20,128 bases of DNA from Alistipes sp. CAG:268 (GTDB taxonomy: Bacteria; Bacteroidota; Bacteroidia; Bacteroidales; Rikenellaceae): positions 41,966-62,093 of the forward strand of contig FR892003.1 in NCBI GenBank assembly GCA_000434235.1. The letters are read 5' to 3'. The translations under genes and the position numbers were made by a program. This document shows positions 13,846 through 20,128 of the stretch, in pieces; position 1 is the first letter of the stretch; each line of letters begins with the position of its first letter. The notes beneath the pieces were generated by a model, which was given only the letters and a program-made list of their open reading frames with translations, did not search any database and was not told the DNA's origin.

Positions 13846-16539
13846 GTGGCACCCGAAAACAAACCAGAGAAAAAGATAGACAAGAAATACGTCGAGACCC
13901 CCCTGATGAAGCAATACTACTCGATCAAGGCGGTGCATCCCGACGCCATCCTGCTCTTCCGCGTGGGGGACTTCTACGAGACGTTCGGCGACGATGCGAT
14001 CAAGGCCAGCGGCATCCTGGGCATCACGCTCACACGCCGGGCCAACGGCGCGGCGACCTACGTCGAGCTGGCCGGGTTTCCCTACCACGCCATCGATACC
14101 TACCTCCCGAAACTGGTGCGGGCCGGCGAACGTGTGGCCATCTGCGAACAGCTCGAGGACCCGAAGCTGGTCAAGGGGCTGGTCAAGCGCGGGGTGATCG
14201 AACTGGTCACGCCGGGCATCGTGCTGGGCGACAACATCCTGGCCAACAAGGAGAACAACTACATCGCCTCGGTCTACTTCGGCCGGCGGACAACGGGTGT
14301 GGCCTTTCTCGACATCTCGACCGGCGAATTCTACGTTGCCGAGGGCGACGACGCCTACGTGGACAAGCTGATCTCGAACCTCGCACCGAAGGAGGTGATC
14401 TACCAGCGCGGCTATGAGGACCGTTTCTCGGCTGCCTTCGGATCGCGGCTCTACACCTACCGGCTCGACGAGTGGGTCTTCTCCGAGGAGGTGAACCGCG
14501 AGAAGCTCTGCCGGCAGTTCGGCACCCCCTCGCTCAAGGGCTTCGGCGTGGACCACCTTACAAGCGGCATCTCGGCCGCCGGAGCGATCCTCTACTACCT
14601 CGAGTTCACCGAGCACCGCGAGACGGGACACATCACCTCGATCGCGCGGATCGACCAGGACGACTACGTGTGGATCGACAAGTTCACGATCCGCAACCTG
14701 GAGCTCTTCTCCTCGAACGGCGCCCGCGAGAAGTGCAGTTTCGCCGACGTGATCGACCGCACGCTGACCCCCATGGGCGGACGGCTGCTCAAGCGGTGGA
14801 TCGCCATGCCGATCAAGGACCCGGCGCGGATCAACGAGCGGCTCGACGTCGTCGAACGCTTCACGCGGGAGGCCGACCTGGCCGACGCCGTCCGCGAGCA
14901 GGTCTCGATGGTCGGCGACCTGGAGCGCATCGCCTCGCGCATCGCCGCCCAGCGCGTGACACCCCGCGAGCTGGTGCAGCTGAAGAACTCGCTCTCGGCG
15001 ATCGAGACGCTCAAGGCGGCGATCGAATCCACCGACTGCCGGCAGCTGCACACCCTGGCCGAAGGCATCGACCCGATGACGGAGGTGCGCGACCGCATCG
15101 CCCGCGAGATCTATCCCGACCCGCAGAACAACCAGATACAGAAGGGCGGCGTGATCGCCGACGGGGTGAACCCCGAGTTGGACGACCTGCGCCGCATCGC
15201 CCTGCACGGCAAGGACTACCTGGCCCGCATCCAGCAGCGCGAGAGCGAGGCGACGGGGATCCCGTCGCTCAAGATCAGCTACAACAACGTCTTCGGCTAC
15301 TACATCGAGGTGCGCAATGCCCACAAGGAGAAGGTTCCCGCCAACTGGATCCGCAAACAGACCCTCGCCAACGCCGAGCGCTACATCACCGAGGAGCTCA
15401 AGGAGTACGAAGAGAAGATCCTCGGCGCCGAGGAGAAGATGCTCCAGCTCGAACAGCGCATCTATGCCGAGCTGCTGGCCTCCATCTGCGGCTCGCTGCA
15501 GCCGCTGCTGCACGACGCGGCCATCGTGGCCCGCATCGACTGCCTGCAGTCGTTCGCACGGCTGGCCGTCGAACGGCGCTACGTGCGTCCGACGCTCGAC
15601 GACGGCAAGGTGATCGACATCCGCCAGGGCCGCCATCCGGTGATCGAGACGCTGATGCCCGTGGGGGAGGAGTACATCCCCAACGACGTGCGGCTCGACG
15701 ACAAGCAGCAGCAGATCATGATGATCACCGGACCCAACATGTCGGGTAAATCGGCCCTGCTGCGCCAGACGGCGCTCATCATCCTCATGGCGCAGATGGG
15801 TTCGTTCGTGCCGGCCGCCTCGGCCCACATCGGCGTCGTGGACAAGATCTTCACCCGCGTGGGAGCCTCGGACAACATCTCGCAGGGCGAATCGACCTTC
15901 ATGGTCGAGATGCTCGAGTCGGCGAGCATTCTCAACAACATCTCCGACCGCAGCATCGTGCTGCTCGACGAGATCGGCCGCGGCACGAGCACCTACGACG
16001 GCATCTCGATCGCCTGGGCCATGGTCGAGTACCTGCACAACCATCCCACGGCCCATGCCAAGACGCTCTTCGCCACGCACTACCACGAACTCAACGAGAT
16101 GGAGCAGATGTGCCCCCGGGTGAAGAACTACCACGTCTCGGTCAAGGAGATGGGCAACCAGATCGTCTTCCTGCGCAAACTCGAGCGGGGCGGCACGGAG
16201 CACTCGTTCGGTATCCACGTGGCCCGCATGGCGGGTATGCCGATGTCGGTCGTGTCGCGTGCGGACGAGATCCTGCGCAACCTCGAGCAGGTCTACGGCA
16301 ACAACGAGATCGTCCCGAGCCGCAGCCTGAAGGAGCGGGGGCGCAAGCACCCGGCACAGGCCGTCAAGGAGGCCGCCGAGAGCGCCGCGCCGCAGAACAT
16401 GCAGCTGTCGATGTTCCAGCTCGACGACCCAGTGCTCATCCAGATCCGCGACCAGATCAAGGGGCTCGACATCAACTCGCTGACGCCGATCGAGGCGCTC
16501 AACAAGCTCAACGAAATCAAGAAGATTGCGGGAATCTGA
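13846..16539 (+). CDS. mutS: DNA mismatch repair protein MutS
   Basis: The 897-residue protein starts with GTG; an in-frame TAG lies six bases upstream and no earlier start is possible. The mismatch-sensing Phe-x-Glu is F43-Y44-E45, in [10 protein letters not shown]. The connector, core and clamp domains follow. The ATPase carries Walker A GPNMSGKS (629-636), Walker [15 protein letters not shown] with Asp708-Glu709, and [12 protein letters not shown]. Near the C-terminus, [11 protein letters not shown] resembles the beta-clamp-binding QxxLF-like element. MutS binds base mismatches and small loops as a dimer and recruits MutL. It has its own consensus promoter 30 bp upstream. Identification is firm. 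Confidence 0.99.
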   Translation: MAPENKPEKKIDKKYVETPLMKQYYSIKAVHPDAILLFRVGDFYETFGDDAIKASGILGITLTRRANGAATYVELAGFPYHAIDTYLPKLVRAGERVAICEQLEDPKLVKGLVKRGVIELVTPGIVLGDNILANKENNYIASVYFGRRTTGVAFLDISTGEFYVAEGDDAYVDKLISNLAPKEVIYQRGYEDRFSAAFGSRLYTYRLDEWVFSEEVNREKLCRQFGTPSLKGFGVDHLTSGISAAGAILYYLEFTEHRETGHITSIARIDQDDYVWIDKFTIRNLELFSSNGAREKCSFADVIDRTLTPMGGRLLKRWIAMPIKDPARINERLDVVERFTREADLADAVREQVSMVGDLERIASRIAAQRVTPRELVQLKNSLSAIETLKAAIESTDCRQLHTLAEGIDPMTEVRDRIAREIYPDPQNNQIQKGGVIADGVNPELDDLRRIALHGKDYLARIQQRESEATGIPSLKISYNNVFGYYIEVRNAHKEKVPANWIRKQTLANAERYITEELKEYEEKILGAEEKMLQLEQRIYAELLASICGSLQPLLHDAAIVARIDCLQSFARLAVERRYVRPTLDDGKVIDIRQGRHPVIETLMPVGEEYIPNDVRLDDKQQQIMMITGPNMSGKSALLRQTALIILMAQMGSFVPAASAHIGVVDKIFTRVGASDNISQGESTFMVEMLESASILNNISDRSIVLLDEIGRGTSTYDGISIAWAMVEYLHNHPTAHAKTLFATHYHELNEMEQMCPRVKNYHVSVKEMGNQIVFLRKLERGGTEHSFGIHVARMAGMPMSVVSRADEILRNLEQVYGNNEIVPSRSLKERGRKHPAQAVKEAAESAAPQNMQLSMFQLDDPVLIQIRDQIKGLDINSLTPIEALNKLNEIKKIAGI

Positions 16540-16643
16540 CCCGCAGCAGGCAGGGCCGGGGCGACAGGACAAGGGCAGCGGGATGCGGACGACGCCGGCA
16601 ACCTGCGGCAAAGTGCCGGAAAAGCCCTCCCGAAACGGCCGAA

Positions 16644-16670
16644 GCCCGGAAACCCCGACACGGTTCCGGG
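16644..16670. terminator. Hairpin between convergent mutS and lysO
   Basis: CCCGGAAACC (16644-16653) can pair with GGTTCCGGG (16662-16670) with one unpaired A. An alternative AAACCC/GGGTTT pairing overlaps it. It lies between the stops of mutS (16539) and the minus-strand lysO gene (16681). No T-run follows on either strand, so a shared bidirectional terminator is only plausible. Confidence 0.4.
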
Positions 16671-16680
16671 TTTCGCCGGA

Positions 16681-17313
16681 TCAGAAGCGGCAGAAGAAGC
16701 CGATAAGCAGAGGTACGCTCACCTCGAGGGCAATTCCGTGCAGCACAGCCAAAGGCACCAGCTGTGTGCTGCCACCCGAATAACGGACAATCCCGGGCAG
16801 GCAGACATCCATCGAGTTGATCCCTGCAGCCGAGATCGGGGCGACACGCCCGCACCAGCGGGCAAAGAGCGACAGACAGAAGAGCGCGAACATCTCGCGG
16901 ACAACATTGGCCAGTAGGGCCACCGTAGCCAGTTCGGCAGCTCCGCCCTCACCCAGCGACGCCGCCCCAACATCGGCGATCAACACCGACGAGAGGGAGT
17001 AGTAGCCGAATCCGCTGCCTACGGCAAGGCATTCGGCAAGCGGGCGGTTGCCGGGCAGCAAGGCGGCCGCAGCCGAGAAGAGCAGCGAACCGGCAATGGT
17101 GAAGAGGGGCAGAAGCAGCATCCGCAGGCGCAGCGAACGGACGATGCCCCGCAAATCGTCGTTGGCGCCAAGCCCCACGCCGACCTGCAGGATCAGCAGC
17201 GAGAGCAGAAGCGAAGGCAGGGCGGCATCGAGCAGCCATTCGGGCGACAGGCCCGAGAGGCCAACAGCGATTCCAAGCAGGAAACAGCAGAGAGTCAGTG
17301 CATTTCCCTTCAT
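16681..17313 (-). CDS. lysO: Lysine exporter LysO, C-terminal part (separate ORF)
   Basis: I start this 210-residue membrane protein at the ATG at 17313 (MKGNALTLCCFLLGIAVGLSG). Upstream on the minus strand is a strong Shine-Dalgarno, AAAGGAGG, six bases before the ATG. It has about six hydrophobic helices and the LysO signature GSGFGYYSLSSVLIADVGAA. LysO exports L-lysine and toxic analogues such as thialysine. The ATG overlaps the stop of the N-terminal ORF (ATGA), so both parts are made together. In E. coli LysO is one chain of about 300 residues; here 92 + 210 residues cover it. Split forms are, from memory, normal in Bacteroidales, so this is probably not a frameshift. A longer open frame reaching 17610 covers the first ORF in another frame and is not a real start. 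Confidence 0.85.
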   Translation of the reverse strand: MKGNALTLCCFLLGIAVGLSGLSPEWLLDAALPSLLLSLLILQVGVGLGANDDLRGIVRSLRLRMLLLPLFTIAGSLLFSAAAALLPGNRPLAECLAVGSGFGYYSLSSVLIADVGAASLGEGGAAELATVALLANVVREMFALFCLSLFARWCGRVAPISAAGINSMDVCLPGIVRYSGGSTQLVPLAVLHGIALEVSVPLLIGFFCRF

Positions 17314-17588
17314 CGGCGGCCTCCTTTCCCGAAAATGAAACGCTGGGCAACGACACCGGCTGCAAGACTGCCGGCCGTGGCCAGCACGGCGATGACGACG
17401 GCCTGGCTGCCGAATGCCCCGAGGTTGCGGATCAGGGCCCCGTCGGACCCGATCGAGAGCCCGAAGACGAAGAGAAGGGCAGCGATCGTGAACTGCACGC
17501 CCCGCTCGGTTTTGTGGGCGAAGGAGCGTCGGCGGGCCAGGTAGCCGATGCCGACACCGATGGCAAGAAGAAAAAGGATGCGGAACAT
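17310..17588 (-). CDS. Lysine exporter LysO, N-terminal part (separate ORF)
   Basis: The 92-residue protein has three hydrophobic segments (about 3-17, 31-47 and 60-82) and the LysO N-terminal pattern FTIAALLFVFGLSIGSDGALIRNL. It corresponds to the first third of one-chain LysO. The C-terminal part follows with a four-base overlap (stop within ATGA), and the ribosome-binding site of that second gene lies inside the end of this one. This ORF is complete, has its own start and ends in charged residues (GKGGRR) suited to a cytoplasmic tail, which argues for a functional two-subunit protein. Its mRNA has an unusually long leader (about 275 nt). Confidence 0.82.
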   Translation of the reverse strand: MFRILFLLAIGVGIGYLARRRSFAHKTERGVQFTIAALLFVFGLSIGSDGALIRNLGAFGSQAVVIAVLATAGSLAAGVVAQRFIFGKGGRR

Positions 17589-17678
17589 CGTATCGATGGT
17601 TTATGCACACGGACAGACACTCCGCCCCTCCGGGAGCGCATGCTGTCGGTGCAGGTGAATGAATAAAAGGGAGTGAAG

Positions 17679-17726
17679 GGCGGGGCCAAGCCCGCCGCGG
17701 GATGCCGCGGTCCGAAGGCGCGCGGC
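17679..17726 (-). promoter_or_regulatory. Overlapping alternative hairpins in the lysO leader (attenuator-like)
   Basis: On the minus strand four segments can pair in alternative ways. Segment 1 (17726-17721, GCCGCG) pairs with 2 (17709-17704). Segment 2 (17710-17705) pairs perfectly with 3 (17700-17695, CCGCGG, four-base loop). Segment 3 (17696-17691, GGCGGG) pairs with 4 (17684-17679). 2:3 and 3:4 share bases and exclude each other. Segment 1 begins 18 nt past the mini-ORF stop. After 4 only a weak T-run appears (CCCTTTTATT). The region is very GC-rich, so chance pairing is possible. Confidence 0.35.
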
Positions 17727-17743
17727 CGAAGAATCATCGAACG

Positions 17744-17842
17744 TCAGATGAAGCCGCTGAACCAGTGGACATGCACGGTCTGGAAGGCACGCGCCGTCGC
17801 GCACCTCGGACCCGTATAGCTATGTCCGCCTTTGAATCTCAT
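17744..17842 (-). CDS. Candidate 32-residue leader peptide upstream of lysO
   Basis: A mini-ORF of 33 codons begins at ATG 17842, about 20 nt after the predicted transcription start of the lysO promoter. The peptide begins MRFKGGHSYTGPRC and ends VHVHWFSGFI. It resembles no family I know, has no membrane segment, and has one Lys in 32 residues, so a simple lysine-codon attenuation model does not fit. Its placement (first ORF in the transcript, followed by mutually exclusive hairpins) suggests a leader peptide whose translation controls lysO. An overlapping longer frame reaching 17965 would start upstream of the promoter. It could also be chance. Confidence 0.4.
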   Translation of the reverse strand: MRFKGGHSYTGPRCATARAFQTVHVHWFSGFI

Positions 17843-17868
17843 GCCGGTAAAATCCGTTTTTCGCGGTG

Positions 17869-17900
17869 CAAAGATAAAATACACACCGCAAAGTTCCAAA
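17869..17900 (-). promoter_or_regulatory. Consensus promoter of the lysO leader transcript
   Basis: On the minus strand TTTG (17900-17897) is followed after 20 bp by TATCTTTG (17876-17869). It lies 31 bp past the udk terminator stem and sets a 5' leader of about 275 nt before the lysO N-terminal ORF at 17588. Confidence 0.82.
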
Positions 17901-17930
17901 TCGCTGGCGGCAGCGCGGCCGTCTGCAACA

Positions 17931-17972
17931 CAAAAAGGCCGGAGTTCAGCGGCCAACCGCCGCACTCCGGCC
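17931..17972 (-). terminator. Rho-independent terminator of udk
   Basis: On the minus strand GGCCGGAGT (17972-17964) pairs with ACTCCGGCC (17945-17937), with an inner GCGG/CCGC pairing, and is followed by TTTTTG. It begins 42 bp after the udk stop at 18015. Confidence 0.9.
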
Positions 17973-18014
17973 CTGTTCGGGATATCTCTTGCAGCCTATC
18001 CGCTGCCGGGCGGC

Positions 18015-18638
18015 CTACTCCCCGTTGTCGATGAGCGAGCGGATGCTCTGGATGAGCATCGCCACGGCCACCGAATTGAAGCCGCCCTCGGGGATGATGA
18101 CGTCGGCATATTTCTTCGACGGCTCGACAAACTCCTCGTGCATCGGCTTGACGGTCGTGGTGTACTGCGAGATGACCGACTGCATCGTCCGCCCGCGCTC
18201 GCAGACGTCGCGCAGGATGCGCCGCGCCAGACGGATGTCGGCATCCGTATCGACATAGACCTTGATGTCCATCAGGTCGCGCAACTCCTTGTTCTCGAAG
18301 ATCAGGATGCCGTCCACGATGATCACCTTCGAAGGTTTTACCAGCACGGTCTCGGGCATGCGGTCGTGCTCGACGAACGAATAGACCGGATGCTCGATCG
18401 GCACGTTCTCCTTGAGCGCCTTGATGTGATCGACCATCATCTGCGTGTCGAACGCCTGCGGGTGGTCGTAGTTGAGCTTCGTGCGCTCCTCGTAGGTCAG
18501 TTCCGGGTGGGCCTTGTAGTAGTAGTCGTGACAGATCGTCGCGACGTCATCGCCCTTGAAGGCCTCCTGCAGCCGCTTCACGAGCGTCGATTTTCCGGAG
18601 CCGGTACCCCCGGCCACTCCGATCACGGTAACTTTCAT
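18015..18638 (-). CDS. udk: Uridine kinase
   Basis: The 207-residue protein starts at ATG 18638 (MKVTVIGVAGGTGSGKST). A start 13 codons earlier at 18677 would add a tail not seen in the family. Walker A is GGTGSGKS (10-17). HDYYYK and the segment NYDHPQAFDTQMM are the substrate-binding signatures of uridine/cytidine kinases, and VIIVDGILIFENKELRDLMDIKVYVDTDADIRLARRILRD is the family core. It phosphorylates uridine or cytidine to the monophosphate with ATP or GTP, in pyrimidine salvage in the cytoplasm. It lies downstream of gyrB but a strong terminator separates them, so it probably has its own promoter, although no consensus box is visible at 18640-18720. Confidence 0.96.
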   Translation of the reverse strand: MKVTVIGVAGGTGSGKSTLVKRLQEAFKGDDVATICHDYYYKAHPELTYEERTKLNYDHPQAFDTQMMVDHIKALKENVPIEHPVYSFVEHDRMPETVLVKPSKVIIVDGILIFENKELRDLMDIKVYVDTDADIRLARRILRDVCERGRTMQSVISQYTTTVKPMHEEFVEPSKKYADVIIPEGGFNSVAVAMLIQSIRSLIDNGE

Positions 18639-18722
18639 GGTAGTGTTCTGTTGGTTTCTGCATTCCGTATGCGGCACCGGCCATCCGGGCCGCTTCGCCC
18701 CGCCGCATCACGCCCGCAGGGC

Positions 18723-18769
18723 AAAAAGGAAGGGGATCGCCCCGGTGCATTCCCGAGGCAATCCCCTCC
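18723..18769 (-). terminator. Rho-independent terminator of gyrB
   Basis: On the minus strand GGAGGGGAT (18769-18761) pairs with ATCCCCTTCC (18737-18728), with one unpaired base and inner GCC/GGC-type pairing, followed by TTTTTGC. It starts 13 bp after the gyrB stop at 18782. Confidence 0.85.
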
Positions 18770-18781
18770 GTTGTCCGTCCG

Positions 18782-20128
<1,347 letters not shown>

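Larger units (their letters stand above)
17589..18014. other. Leader and intergenic region between lysO and udk
   Basis: Read on the minus strand from udk toward lysO, this 426-bp stretch holds the udk terminator (17972-17931), a full Bacteroidetes promoter (17900-17869), a 32-residue mini-ORF (17842-17744), a GC-rich block of overlapping hairpins (17726-17679), and an unstructured-looking 90 nt up to the lysO start. I recognise no known riboswitch class. Confidence 0.6.

Noticed and set aside
13732..16611. 959-codon minus-strand open frame antisense to mutS
   Set aside because: It is a GC-driven mirror of mutS with repetitive Leu/Val/Asp/His composition, no recognisable domain and no promoter.
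17589..17862. Known riboswitch (lysine or cobalamin type) in the lysO leader
   Set aside because: I could not find the conserved cores of these classes; the GC-rich hairpins alone do not support one.
17744..17965. Longer (73-codon) version of the lysO leader ORF
   Set aside because: Its start lies inside the udk terminator and upstream of the promoter; only the ATG at 17842 is within the predicted transcript.

Overview
The window looks like a chromosomal segment of a GC-rich member of the Bacteroidales, most likely Alistipes or another Rikenellaceae. This rests on several signs. Bacteroidetes-type promoters recur, with a TAnnTTTG -7 box (exact TATCTTTG five times) and a TTTG-like -33 box about 19-22 bp upstream. 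There is a carboxypeptidase-regulatory/TonB-plug outer-membrane barrel protein. The lysine exporter LysO is encoded as two overlapping ORFs. A DUF3822-like gene sits beside rsmD, and the ammonia-lyase closely resembles the flexirubin-type enzymes of Bacteroidetes. The genus is an inference; no database search was possible.

Layout. (1) 1-1878, minus strand: an aromatic amino-acid ammonia-lyase followed 10 bp later by a FabG-like reductase cut by the window edge. This pair is typical of aryl-polyene/flexirubin pigment clusters. (2) 1879-2323: a divergent control region with promoters for both sides and an 11-bp direct repeat at 21-bp period. (3) 2324-4657, plus: a TonB-receptor-like outer-membrane protein. 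(4) 4658-9600: an accessory stretch, AT-rich in places. It holds a small P-loop protein, a translationally coupled DHH phosphoesterase/Sel1-repeat pair, a two-gene operon of a WYL-domain regulator and a PD-(D/E)XK-like protein, and a divergent HAD phosphatase-like gene followed by a long perfect inverted repeat. (5) 9678-9884: two identical tRNA-Asp(GTC) genes with promoter and terminator. (6) 9957-11705, minus: an operon of a membrane-anchored protein, a DUF3822-like protein and rsmD. (7) 11756-16539, plus: a DNA-repair neighbourhood with a RecD-like helicase, an overlapping uracil/hypoxanthine-DNA-glycosylase-like gene, and mutS with its own promoter. (8) 16681-17588, minus: split lysO, preceded by a roughly 275-nt leader with a 32-residue mini-ORF and overlapping alternative hairpins. 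(9) 18015-20128, minus: udk and the C-terminal two-thirds or so of gyrB, each with a strong intrinsic terminator.

How the genes work together. Most of the window is housekeeping (gyrB, udk, mutS, helicase, rsmD, tRNAs). The parts that deserve a second look are the pigment-type operon at the left edge, the repeat-bearing operator upstream of the outer-membrane protein, the WYL/PD-(D/E)XK operon inside the accessory stretch, and the putative attenuator-like leader upstream of lysO. No CRISPR array, insertion sequence or phage gene was seen.
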